Program-made: the position numbers and the translations under genes
Shown: one piece after another, positions 8,977-17,828 of the stretch
Layout of the letters: each line of letters starts with the position of its first letter
Numbering within the stretch: position 1 is the first letter of the stretch
NCBI RefSeq assembly: GCF_026341855.1
Contig: NZ_JAPENW010000001.1
Span: forward strand, 5,881,001-5,945,000
Length of the DNA stretch: 64,000 nucleotides
From: Streptomyces sp. NBC_00568
GTDB taxonomy: Bacteria; Actinomycetota; Actinomycetes; Streptomycetales; Streptomycetaceae
Direction: 5' to 3'
The notes under the pieces: generated by a model
The model's database searches: none
What the model saw: only the letters and a program-made list of their open reading frames with translations
What the model was told of the DNA's origin: nothing

Positions 8977-9380
8977 TCCAGCAGCGAGCCAACTTCGACT
9001 GGATGCTCAAGGATCTCGCCGACGGAGTGCCGGGCATCCAGCAGATCGTGGTGCTCTCCGCCGACGGACTGCGCATCGCCCGCTACGGCGGCGACCCGGA
9101 CGCGGCCGACCGGGTCGCCGCGGCCTGCGCGGGCCTGCAGAGCCTGGCCGGAGCCGTCGCGGGCGAGATCCCCAAGAGCGACGGCCGGATGCGGATGGTC
9201 ATCATCGAGATCAACGGCGGCTACTTCTATCTGATGTCGGCCGGAGCCAACGCCTACCTCGCGGTCCTCGCCAACCAGACCGCGGAACCGGGGCTGATGA
9301 GCAACCGCATGCGCGACCTCGTCGTCCGGATCGGCGCCCATCTGACGAGTCCGCCGCGGCGCAACGGGCAGACCGTATGA
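8973..9380 (+). CDS. cvnB: Conservon roadblock/LC7 protein CvnB
   Basis: Roadblock/LC7-domain protein of 135 residues, the expected GTPase-regulating partner in conservons. Typical core: QQIVVLSADGLRIARYGG, ADRVAAACAGLQSLAGAVAGEI, MRMVIIEINGGYFYLMSAGANAYLAVLAN. The start is GTG 8973, overlapping the cvnA stop (GTGA), so translation is coupled. Family members act with the CvnD GTPase at the membrane kinase CvnA. Confidence 0.93.
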   Translation: MIQQRANFDWMLKDLADGVPGIQQIVVLSADGLRIARYGGDPDAADRVAAACAGLQSLAGAVAGEIPKSDGRMRMVIIEINGGYFYLMSAGANAYLAVLANQTAEPGLMSNRMRDLVVRIGAHLTSPPRRNGQTV

Positions 9381-9817
9381 CTCCTCCGCAACGTCGGCGG
9401 CGCCAACCCAGGGAGCGGCCCCCGGAACCCCCCGCAGCGGGTCCCTCCCCCTCGGACCCGGAAGGTCCCGAGGGGGAGGGCAAACCGAAGAACCCCGAGC
9501 GGCTCTACGTGCTCACGGGCGGCGGTGAGGGCGGCGACCGGGCCGAGCTCGACCTGGTCACGCTGGTCGTCGCACGCTCCGCCGAGCCGCCGCCCGCCGC
9601 CCAGCCGGAGCAGTCGGCCCTGCTGCGGCTGTGCAAGGCCCCCTTGTCCGTGGCCGAGATCTCGGCCTATCTCAACCTGCCGTTCAGCGTGGTGACCGTC
9701 CTGCTCACCGAGCTGCTGACGGCCGAACTGGTACAGGCGCGCGCCCCGATCGTCCGTCAGGCGCTCCCCGACCGTTCCCTCCTCGAAGCGGTGATGCATG
9801 GACTTCAAAAGCTCTGA
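9377..9817 (+). CDS. cvnC: Conservon DUF742 protein CvnC
   Basis: DUF742 protein of 146 residues. A basic, Pro-rich N-terminus is followed by RLYVLTGGGEG and a winged-helix-like part (LCKAPLSVAEISAYLNLPFSVVTVLLTELLTAELVQAR) with the family ending PDRSLLEAVMHGLQKL. It overlaps cvnB by 4 bp and cvnD by 20 bp. DUF742 proteins are always found in this gene order; the fold suggests a DNA-binding-like adaptor but the molecular role is unknown. Confidence 0.92.
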   Translation: MTPPQRRRRQPRERPPEPPAAGPSPSDPEGPEGEGKPKNPERLYVLTGGGEGGDRAELDLVTLVVARSAEPPPAAQPEQSALLRLCKAPLSVAEISAYLNLPFSVVTVLLTELLTAELVQARAPIVRQALPDRSLLEAVMHGLQKL

Positions 9818-10418
9818 CACCATCACGGGCCCTCGTGCCGAGGACCACCTGCCGCACACCGCACAGGCGGCGGTGAAGATCGTGATCGTGGGCGGCTTCG
9901 GAGTCGGCAAGACGACCATGGTGGGCTCCGTCAGCGAGATCAAGCCGCTGACGACCGAGGAGACCATGACGCAGGCCGGCATCGGAGTCGACGACAACTA
10001 TGGTTCCGAGACCAAGACGGCCACCACCGTGGCCATGGACTTCGGCCGGATCTCCATCACGGACCAACTGGTGCTCTACCTGTTCGGCACACCGGGCCAG
10101 GAACGCTTCTGGTTCCTGTGGAACGGCCTGTTCGAGGGAGCGCTCGGCGCGGTCGTCCTGATCGACACCCGCCGTCTGGAAGTCAGCTTCGATGTGATCG
10201 GCCGCCTGGAGGAGCGCGGTGTTCCGTTCGTCGTCGCGATAAACGACTTCCCCGACGCGCCCCGGTACCCGGTCGAGGACCTGCGGGCCGCGCTCGACCT
10301 GGCCGAGGAGATCCCGATCGTGAAATGCGACGCCCGCCGCAGGGCCTCGAGCCGGGACACCTTGATGACGCTGATGCGGTTCCTGCATTCGCTGGCGATG
10401 ACTTCGGCGCGCGTCTGA
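9798..10418 (+). CDS. cvnD: Conservon GTP-binding protein CvnD
   Basis: Ras-like small GTPase of 206 residues. G1 is GGFGVGKTTMV (about residue 35), the switch region carries TKTATTVAMDFGRI, G3 is FGTPGQERFWFLWNGLF, and G4 is the family form VAINDF. The G3 DxxG is replaced by GTPGQ, as is usual for this group. Start ATG 9798 lies inside the cvnC 3' end. It is the molecular switch of the conservon, with CvnB as likely regulator and the P450 encoded next as presumed output or partner. Confidence 0.93.
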   Translation: MDFKSSDTITGPRAEDHLPHTAQAAVKIVIVGGFGVGKTTMVGSVSEIKPLTTEETMTQAGIGVDDNYGSETKTATTVAMDFGRISITDQLVLYLFGTPGQERFWFLWNGLFEGALGAVVLIDTRRLEVSFDVIGRLEERGVPFVVAINDFPDAPRYPVEDLRAALDLAEEIPIVKCDARRRASSRDTLMTLMRFLHSLAMTSARV

Positions 10419-10493
10419 ACGCCGTACCGTGAACGGCACCCCGCACGCCAACTCCCCATCCACAGAACGTATTTCAGCTTCGGAGCGATCATT

Positions 10494-11975
10494 GTGACGA
10501 CTGAATCCCACTCTTCGACCGGCACGGAAGAACCCCCGTTCGGCCCGCCCCCCGGCTGCCCCGCCCACGGCGCCGGCCCCGGCGTCGGACCGGGCGGGCT
10601 GCGCCGCCTGTACGGACCCGAGGCGGAGGACCTGGGCGCCCTGTACGAGAAACTCCGCGCCGAACACGGCGCCGTCGCACCCGTGTTACTCCACAACGAC
10701 CTGCCGATCTGGGTCGTCCTCGGCCACGCCGAGAACCTGCACATGGTCAGCACGCCCTCGCACTACGCGCGCGACAGCCGGCTGTGGACCGCCGTCCAGG
10801 ACGGCACGGCGGGCGCCGACCACCCGCTCGCCCCCCACATCGCCTGGCAGCCCATCTGCTCCCATGCCGAGGGCGACGAGCATCTGCGGCTGCGCGGAGC
10901 GGTCACCGGCGCCATGACGACCATCGACTTCCGCAGCCTGCGGCGCTACATCAACCGCGCGACGCAGCGCCTGGTCAACGAGTTCTGCGAACTCGGCGAG
11001 GCCGACCTGGTCGGGCAGTTCGCCGAGCATCTGCCGATGTCCGTGCTCTGCGAGATCATCGGCATGCCCGAGGACTACAACGACCGCATGGTGCAGGCCA
11101 CCCGTGACCTGCTCAAGGGCACCGAGACCGCGATCGCCAGCAACGAGTACGTGATGAGCGTGCTGACGCAGCACACCCTCCGGCGCCGCGCGGAGCCCGA
11201 TGAGGACTTCACCAGCCATCTCATCAACCACCCGGCCCGGCTCACCGACGACGAGGTCGCCCAGCACCTGCGGCTCGTGCTGCTCGCCGCGTACGAGGCC
11301 ACCGCCAACCTCATCGCCAACGTGCTGCGCATGGTGCTCACCGATCCGCGCTTCCGTGCCCAGCTGAACGGCGGGCAGATGACCGTGCCCGAGGCGGTCG
11401 AGCAGTCCCTGTGGAACGAGCCGCCGTTCAGCGCAGTCCTCGGCTACTTCGCCAAGCAGGAGACGGAGTTGGGCGGCCAGCGCATCCGCAAGGGCGACGG
11501 ACTGCTGTTCGGGATCGCGCCGGGCAATGTCGACCCCCGGATCCGTCCCGACCTGGAAGCCAGCATGCAGGGCAACCGCTCCCACCTCGCCTTCGGCGGC
11601 GGTCCCCACGAGTGCCCGGGCCAGGACATCGGCCGTGCCATCGCCGATGTCGGCGTCGACGCCCTGCTGCTGCGGCTGCCGGACGTCGAACTCGACTGCG
11701 ACGAGAACGACCTGCGCTGGCGGGGATCCATGTCGTCGCGCCACCTCGTCGACCTGCCCGTGCGGTTCGAGCCCAGGCCGACGCAGGACGTCATGCAGCG
11801 GCCCTCCGTCCGGGCGCTGCCCGCCCAGCGGTCCCACTGGCAGGTCACGACGGACGGTCCGGCGCCTGCCGCGCCCGCCCCCCAGCCGGTGGCCCCGCCG
11901 GCCGCTCCGGCCGCCGAGCCCGCCCACCGGCTCGGAGCCTGGCAGCGCCTCCTTCGGTGGTGGCGCGGCTACTGA
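10494..11975 (+). CDS. cvnE: Conservon cytochrome P450, CYP157-like, without ExxR
   Basis: P450 of 493 residues ending the conservon. The haem loop is present (FGGGPHECPGQDIGRA, Cys ligand near residue 378). Where the K-helix should have ExxR, the protein has EQSLW (in PEAVEQSLWNEPPFS), which is the known peculiarity of the CYP157 family. The I-helix reads LAAYEATANLIAN, so the usual catalytic Thr position of AGxET is Ala. The C-terminus is a Pro/Ala tail ending RLLRWWRGY, possibly a membrane or partner contact. GTG 10494 is preceded by GGAG. A TTA leucine codon (10686-10688, residue 65) makes translation dependent on the bldA tRNA. The 3' end overlaps the convergent pseudouridine synthase gene by 7 bp. 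No substrate can be named. Confidence 0.92.
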   Translation: MTTESHSSTGTEEPPFGPPPGCPAHGAGPGVGPGGLRRLYGPEAEDLGALYEKLRAEHGAVAPVLLHNDLPIWVVLGHAENLHMVSTPSHYARDSRLWTAVQDGTAGADHPLAPHIAWQPICSHAEGDEHLRLRGAVTGAMTTIDFRSLRRYINRATQRLVNEFCELGEADLVGQFAEHLPMSVLCEIIGMPEDYNDRMVQATRDLLKGTETAIASNEYVMSVLTQHTLRRRAEPDEDFTSHLINHPARLTDDEVAQHLRLVLLAAYEATANLIANVLRMVLTDPRFRAQLNGGQMTVPEAVEQSLWNEPPFSAVLGYFAKQETELGGQRIRKGDGLLFGIAPGNVDPRIRPDLEASMQGNRSHLAFGGGPHECPGQDIGRAIADVGVDALLLRLPDVELDCDENDLRWRGSMSSRHLVDLPVRFEPRPTQDVMQRPSVRALPAQRSHWQVTTDGPAPAAPAPQPVAPPAAPAAEPAHRLGAWQRLLRWWRGY

Positions 11976-12928
11976 TCCCCGGAGGGCCCGGCCGACCACG
12001 TGTCGTACGAGGTCCACGCCTCCAGCATCCGTCCACTGACGAACCGGTGGGCCAGCCCGGTGACCGGATCGGTGAACTCCAGTACCCGCGCCAGCAGTTG
12101 CAGCGGGCGCCGGAAGTCGCCGGCCGGCACCGGGCCGGTCACCACCGGGTACAGCGGATCACCGAGGATCGGGACCCCCGACGCGCTCATGTGCACCCGG
12201 AGTTGATGTGTCTGCCCGGTACGGGGAGTCAGCCGGTAGCGCCCCAGACCGTCCCGGTGTTCCACCAGTTCGATCCGGCTGACCGCGTTCGCCTCGCCCG
12301 CCACCTCCTGTGCGGCCATCACCCCGCGTTCCTTGAGGATGCGGCTGCGGACCGTGCGCGGCAGGCCGAGACCGGGGTCGTACGGGGCCACGGCCTCGTA
12401 CTCCTTGCCGACCAGCCGGTCGCGGAACAGCCCCTGATAGGCGCCGCGTTCCCCGGGCCGTACGGTGAACAGCACGAGCCCGGCGGTGAGCCGGTCGAGG
12501 CGGTGTGCGGCGCCCAGCTCCGGCAGGCCCAGCTCCCGGCGCAGCCGGGCGAGGGCCGTCTCGGTCACATGGCTGCCACGCGGTGTGGTGGCGAGGAAGT
12601 GCGGTTTGTCGGCGACGACGATGTGCTCGTCCCGGTACACCACCTCGAGCGGGAACGGCACCGGCTCCTCGTCCGGCAGCTCCCGGTGGAACCAGAGGAA
12701 CATCCCCGGCGCGTAGGCGGCTTCGGCGGTCAGCGGCCGGCCGCCCTCCCCGACGATCAGTCCTTCGTCGATCATCGCGTCGATGACCCCGTCGCCCGCC
12801 GCGAGCCGCTCCACCAGATGCTCCCGCACGGTGGACCAGCTCCCCTCCCGCGGCAGTCTGAGCCGCACGGGGTCGACCCCGTGGCGCTGCGGGAGGGGAG
12901 AGGGCGGGATCCGGGGCTTGCGTCTCAC
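11969..12928 (-). CDS. RluA-family pseudouridine synthase
   Basis: Pseudouridine synthase of 319 residues. It carries the catalytic motif HRLDRLTAG (Asp nucleophile near residue 144), the leading motif VVYRDEHIVVADKPHFL, and RLTPRTGQTHQLRVHMSASGVPILGDPLYP near the end. These are diagnostic for RluA-type enzymes that isomerise uridines in 23S rRNA or tRNA. An N-terminal part (VREHLVERLAAGDGVIDAMIDEGLIVGEGG) looks like a divergent S4-like region. The gene is convergent with the conservon P450 and begins 5 bp after the permease ends, so it may be cotranscribed with the permease. The exact RNA target is not evident. Confidence 0.9.
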   Translation of the reverse strand: MRRKPRIPPSPLPQRHGVDPVRLRLPREGSWSTVREHLVERLAAGDGVIDAMIDEGLIVGEGGRPLTAEAAYAPGMFLWFHRELPDEEPVPFPLEVVYRDEHIVVADKPHFLATTPRGSHVTETALARLRRELGLPELGAAHRLDRLTAGLVLFTVRPGERGAYQGLFRDRLVGKEYEAVAPYDPGLGLPRTVRSRILKERGVMAAQEVAGEANAVSRIELVEHRDGLGRYRLTPRTGQTHQLRVHMSASGVPILGDPLYPVVTGPVPAGDFRRPLQLLARVLEFTDPVTGLAHRFVSGRMLEAWTSYDTWSAGPSGDQ

Positions 12929-12932
12929 CTGG

Positions 12933-14483
12933 TCAAGCGTACGAGGCCGGGACCACCTCGGGAGACTCCGGCGCCGTCGCCCGCGCCCGGTACGCCCGGT
13001 ACCCCACGCCGACGACCAGCGTCACGGCGAGGAACAGCACGGTGAACCACTGGAAGTACCAGTGCCCGCCCGCCGGGTCGTACACCGCGGCGCGCGGCCA
13101 GGCCAGGTTGACCGTCATGAAGAGGCCGTAGACGAGGGCGAGCGCGTTGACGGGGATGCCCCAGCGGCCGAGGGAGAAGAGCGGCGCGCCCGTCTCGTCG
13201 GTGCCGTCCGCGGTGAACTGTCCGCGCAGCCGGCGTACCAGCAGCGGCCCCGTGACCATCGCGTAGGCGAGGTACAGCATCACGATGCAGGTGGTGCCGA
13301 TCGCCAGGAACGCGTCCGGGGAGGCGAAGTTGAGGAGCAGCAGGGCGGCCGCGAGGACGCCGACGACCAGGGCCGGGGCGCTGGGCATGCCGGTGCGCGG
13401 GTCGACCTTGGCGAGACGGCCGGAGAAGGGGAGCTGGTTGTCGCGGGCCATCGAGAAGAGCATGCGGCAGGCGGCGGTCTGGATCGCCAGGGTGGCCACC
13501 GCGACGGCCACCACCACATCGGCGAGCAGCGCCCGGCCGACCCCGTCGCCGAGGCTGCTGGTCAGGACGTAGCTCAGGCCGTCGACACCCAGGCGGCCGT
13601 TCGTGAGACTCGGGGCGGCGAGCAGTCCGCCGAGCACGATGAGCCCGCCGAGCAGACCCGCCGCGCCGAGCGCGGTGAGGATCGTCCGGGGCGCGGTGCG
13701 CCGCGGGTTGTGGGTCTCCTCGCTCATCTCGCCGGCGCTGTCGAAGCCGATCATCACGTACGCGGCCATGAACGAGCCCACCATCAGGGCACCGAGCAGA
13801 CCCGTGCCGCCCTCGCCGGTGTGGAAGGTGATGCCGGGGGAGCGCTCGGAGTGCGTGAACAGCAGCACGATGATCAGGACGGCGCCGATGATCTCCGCGG
13901 TGACGCCGATCCGGTTGACCGCGGACATCACACGGTTGTCGAGGATGTTCACCAGCGTGGTCAGGACGAGCAGGACCACGCCCAGGACGGCCGCGTTGGC
14001 CGCGCCGTCGGGGCTGGTCGGGGCCGGATCGTCGCCGATCAGCTGGAAGCCCGACCAGATCGCGGGCAGGACCATCTGCAGGGCGAGTGCCGCCGCGGCG
14101 ACCACCACGATCTGTCCGATCACCATGATCCAGCCGGCGAACCAGCCGAAGGAGAGGTTCGACAGACGCGAGGACCACTGGTAGATCGCGCCGGAGATCG
14201 GATAGCGCGCGGCCAGTTCCGCGAAGCACGCGGCGACCGCGAGCTGGCCGATCAGCACGGCCGGCCAGGTCCAGAAGAAGACCGGGCCGCCGAAGGCGTA
14301 CCCGAAGGCGAAGAACTGGAAGACCGTCGTGAGGACGGAGATGAAGGAGAACCCGGCGGCGAACGAGGCGTACCGGCCGAGGCTGCGGTGCAGCTCCTGG
14401 CGGTAGCCGAACTCGGTCAGGGAGCGGTCGTCGGGGGACTCCGGCGGATCGGGGCGTACGTCGGAGGGGGCGGTGGTGGTCAC
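12933..14483 (-). CDS. APC-superfamily permease, candidate guanidine/urea-regulon importer
   Basis: Amino acid-polyamine-organocation permease of 516 residues with about 12 hydrophobic segments. The first is FAAGFSFISVLTTVFQFFAFGYAFGGP, and the conserved GFDSAGEMSEETHNPRRTAPRTIL motif is present in the middle. The family moves cationic or neutral amino acids, GABA, choline and related compounds. A palindrome at 14520-14541, nearly identical to the one before the guanidine carboxylase operon, lies 37-58 bp upstream, so the same TetR probably controls both. I infer that it imports guanidine or a precursor of it; an ordinary amino-acid role cannot be excluded. Confidence 0.88.
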   Translation of the reverse strand: MTTTAPSDVRPDPPESPDDRSLTEFGYRQELHRSLGRYASFAAGFSFISVLTTVFQFFAFGYAFGGPVFFWTWPAVLIGQLAVAACFAELAARYPISGAIYQWSSRLSNLSFGWFAGWIMVIGQIVVVAAAALALQMVLPAIWSGFQLIGDDPAPTSPDGAANAAVLGVVLLVLTTLVNILDNRVMSAVNRIGVTAEIIGAVLIIVLLFTHSERSPGITFHTGEGGTGLLGALMVGSFMAAYVMIGFDSAGEMSEETHNPRRTAPRTILTALGAAGLLGGLIVLGGLLAAPSLTNGRLGVDGLSYVLTSSLGDGVGRALLADVVVAVAVATLAIQTAACRMLFSMARDNQLPFSGRLAKVDPRTGMPSAPALVVGVLAAALLLLNFASPDAFLAIGTTCIVMLYLAYAMVTGPLLVRRLRGQFTADGTDETGAPLFSLGRWGIPVNALALVYGLFMTVNLAWPRAAVYDPAGGHWYFQWFTVLFLAVTLVVGVGYRAYRARATAPESPEVVPASYA

Positions 14484-14519
14484 GGCGGCACCTGCCTTCG
14501 GCGCGGAAGGGTGAGCGGG

Positions 14520-14541
14520 ATTCCTGTCGGGTGACAGAAAT
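14520..14541. promoter_or_regulatory. Second copy of the TetR operator, permease promoter
   Basis: Half-sites CTGTCG and TGACAG with flanks ATTC and AAAT match the 6251 palindrome at 18 of 22 positions, and the following TAGGG is shared as well. It is slightly less symmetric than the first site. It lies between the leftward permease gene and the rightward PadR gene. Confidence 0.7.
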
Positions 14542-14628
14542 TAGGGAGACCCTGTTTCGCCCGCGTGACGCGGTCGTGTCGGTGGCGGGCCGAAGTCCTC
14601 ACGCGCTTGCCGTCCGCGCTCCGACGCG

Positions 14629-14672
14629 ATACATCGTGTGTATTGACGGGTGTTCCGCATACGCGATATGTT
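14629..14672 (+). promoter_or_regulatory. padR promoter with two nested palindromes
   Basis: A -35 TTGACG (14643-14648) and a -10 TATGTT (14667-14672) are 18 bp apart. The palindrome ATACA-N5-TGTAT (14629-14643) touches the -35 box and CATA-N5-TATG (14658-14670) covers the -10 box. Position and symmetry fit autorepression by the PadR protein encoded directly downstream. Confidence 0.6.
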
Positions 14673-14708
14673 CGGCTACGGATATTCGGAGACGAGTCGA
14701 GAGGTGTG

Positions 14709-15356
14709 ATGGCGATGAAGCGACGCAAGCTGAGCAACCCGCTGGCGCTCGCCGTCATGACGACGCTCTGGCAGCGGCCGATGCATCCGTACGAGATCGC
14801 CCGGACGTTGCGCCGTCAGGGCAAGGACACCAGCACGAAGATCAATTACGGCTCGCTGTACACGGTCGTGCAGAACCTGGAGAAGCACGGCTTCGTCGAA
14901 GTCACCGATGTGGAGCGGCAGGGCAACCGTCCGGAGCGCACGATCTACGGCATCACCGAGGCCGGGCGCGAGGAGATGACCGAGTGGCTCTCCGACCTGA
15001 TGGCCGTCCCGGCCCGCGAGTATCCGATCTTCGAGACCGCGCTCTCGCTGATGGGGGTGCTGCCTCCCGACGAGGTCGCGCGGCTGCTCACGGAGCGCCT
15101 CAACTCCCTGGAAGTGCAGGCCGCGAGCGCCCGCGGCGGCCTGGAGAAGCTGTACGAGACGCTGCCCCGGATCTTCCTCGTGGAGACCGAGTACCAGCTG
15201 CACATGGTCGAGGCGCAGGCGGAGTGGGTCCGGGGCTTCCTCAAGGAGCTCAGGGAAGGCACCCTGCCCGGCGTCAAGGAGTGGCGGAGCTTCCACGAGA
15301 CGGGGGAGATCCCGCCCGAGTTCCAGGACTTGGAGGAACGCCCCTTCGAGCAGTGA
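14709..15356 (+). CDS. PadR-family transcriptional regulator
   Basis: Regulator of 215 residues. The winged helix occupies the N-terminus (PLALAVMTTLWQRPMHPYEIARTLR, TKINYGSLYTVVQNLEKHGFVEV, RTIYGITEAGREEMTEWL). The second half is the long PadR-like C-terminal dimerisation helix bundle. ATG 14709 is given; ATG 14715 has better spacing from GAGAGG and would remove two residues. It is followed by a hairpin terminator and a two-gene ABC exporter in the same direction. PadR proteins commonly repress neighbouring multidrug transporters, so the ABC genes are the probable target along with its own promoter. Confidence 0.9.
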   Translation: MAMKRRKLSNPLALAVMTTLWQRPMHPYEIARTLRRQGKDTSTKINYGSLYTVVQNLEKHGFVEVTDVERQGNRPERTIYGITEAGREEMTEWLSDLMAVPAREYPIFETALSLMGVLPPDEVARLLTERLNSLEVQAASARGGLEKLYETLPRIFLVETEYQLHMVEAQAEWVRGFLKELREGTLPGVKEWRSFHETGEIPPEFQDLEERPFEQ

Positions 15357-15371
15357 CCCGAAGAAAAGAAC

Positions 15372-15411
15372 AGACCCCGGCGGGACTGTTGCACCAGTCC
15401 CGCCAGGGTCT
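15372..15411. terminator. Hairpin terminator after padR
   Basis: Arms of 17 bp (15372-15388 and 15395-15411) pair at 16 positions around a 6-base loop. It would separate padR from the ABC exporter genes. Confidence 0.7.
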
Positions 15412-15585
15412 CGAACCCCGAACTGAATCCGCCGTGCGGCAGTTCCAGGCGATCGAGGTGCGGCACACCCAGGATAGCCCGGCGCTCTTCACGCGGATCG
15501 GATCGGCAGTCACCCGAGATCACTCGGGAATCCGAGATCACCCGGCTTCACGCCGGACATCCGCTCACTTGGGAGAGCAGCTGTC

Positions 15586-16598
<1,013 letters not shown>

Positions 16599-16602
<4 letters not shown>

Positions 16603-17375
16603 GCACGGCCGTTTCGCAGACCTGGTACATGACGCAGCGTCAACTCATGGTGTTCGCCCGCCAGCCCGCGTACGCGATCATCACCCTGATCCAGCCGGTG
16701 ATCTGGCTCTTCCTGTTCGGCGCTCTCTTCAGGAAGGTCGTCGAGCTCGGCGGCTTCGGCACCACCTCGTACCTGGACTACCTGGTGCCGGGGGTGGTCG
16801 TGATGAGCGCCCTCAGCTCCAACATGTGGGCCGGGATGGGCACGTTGGAGGAGATCCAGCGGGGCACGCTCAACCGCTTCCTGACCACGCCGGTCAGCCG
16901 GGCCGCGCTGATGAACGGCAACGTCGTCAACAACGGCCTGATCACCGCCCTGCAGTCCGTCGTGATCGTGCTGCTCGGGCTCGCCGGGGGCGCCGACTAC
17001 CCCGGCGGCATCGGCGGCGTGGCGATCCTGGTCCTCGCCTCCGTCCTGCTCGGCACGGTCTTCGGCGCGCTGTCCAACGCGCTCGGCATGCTGGTGCGGG
17101 AGCGGGAGTCGATCATCGGCATCAACACCTTCCTGCTGCTGCCGCTCACGTTCCTCTCCAGCGCCTTCATGGCGCCGTCCCAGATGCCCGGCTGGATGCG
17201 GCACATCGCCGACTTCAACCCGCTCGACTGGGCGATGGTCGCGGGCCGTTCGGCGATGTCCGAGCACCCCGACTGGGGTGGCGTGCTCAGCCGGTCCGGC
17301 GCGCTGCTCGCGCTCGCGGTGGCGGCGGTCTGGCTGTCGATCCGCACGTTCCGGTCGTACCAGCGGTCGGTCTAG
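16599..17375 (+). CDS. ABC-2 type permease, DrrB-like
   Basis: Membrane half of the exporter, 258 residues, six predicted transmembrane helices (for example AIITLIQPVIWLFLFGALF, YLVPGVVVMSALSSNMW, GVAILVLASVLLGTVFGALSNALGML, INTFLLLPLTFLSSAFM). The conserved ABC-2 motif LMNGNVVNNG and FLSSAFMAPSQMPGWMRHIADFNPLDWAM are typical of DrrB. The start ATG 16599 overlaps the ATPase stop. It ends before a block of degenerate tandem repeats and a very strong hairpin. Confidence 0.92.
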
Positions 17376-17449
17376 TCCGCGGGCCGGCGGCCGGTCGCAC
17401 CCACCGGCGGTCGCCGGCCGGATCATGGGCGGCGGTCGCTCCGGCCCCA

Positions 17450-17735
17450 CGGGCGGGCGGCCCGGTCTCGTGCCCGGGTGGGCGGCTGGTCTCGCGTACG
17501 GGTGGTGGGCCGGTCTCACTCCCGCGCGGTGGCTGGTCTCGCGCACGGGCAGGCGGCCGGTCTGCCTCCCGGGCGGTGGCTGGTCTGGCGCCCGGGTCGG
17601 CGGCTGGTCTCGCGTACAGGTGGTGGGCCGGTCTCACTCCCGGGGCGTGGGCCGGTTTCGCCCCCGCGCGGGCGGCTGGTCTCGCGTACGGGCGGTGGCC
17701 GGTCGGGCTCATGGGTGGCGGACGGTGCCGTCCGC
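17450..17735. repeat. Degenerate tandem array of about 24-bp units
   Basis: About eleven head-to-tail units of the form GCYGGTCTCGCGYACGGGYGGTG fill most of the gap between the ABC permease and the siderophore-interacting protein gene (17376-17828). The best-conserved core, GCTGGTCTCGCG, occurs at least four times. The remainder of the gap is G/C-rich with no credible gene. Open frames across the array are by-products of the repeat. Confidence 0.75.
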
Positions 17736-17762
17736 GGCGGCCGCCCCGCCCGGCTGTCCGTA

Positions 17763-17813
17763 CGTACGTCAGGAGGCGGCCCCGCGAATCGCGGGGCCGC
17801 CTCCTGACGTACG
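17763..17813. terminator. Very strong bidirectional hairpin
   Basis: A perfect 24-bp inverted repeat (17763-17786 with 17790-17813) surrounds a 3-base loop AAT. It sits between two convergent genes and needs no tract of T to be effective in high-GC DNA. Probably a two-way terminator. Confidence 0.88.
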
Positions 17814-17828
17814 GGGTGTGACCGGGCG

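Noticed and set aside
12783..14534. 583-residue plus-strand frame
   Set aside because: It is the antisense of the APC permease, low complexity and without domains.
17450..17735. CRISPR array
   Set aside because: Units are contiguous and degenerate with no unique spacers, and no cas genes occur in the window.
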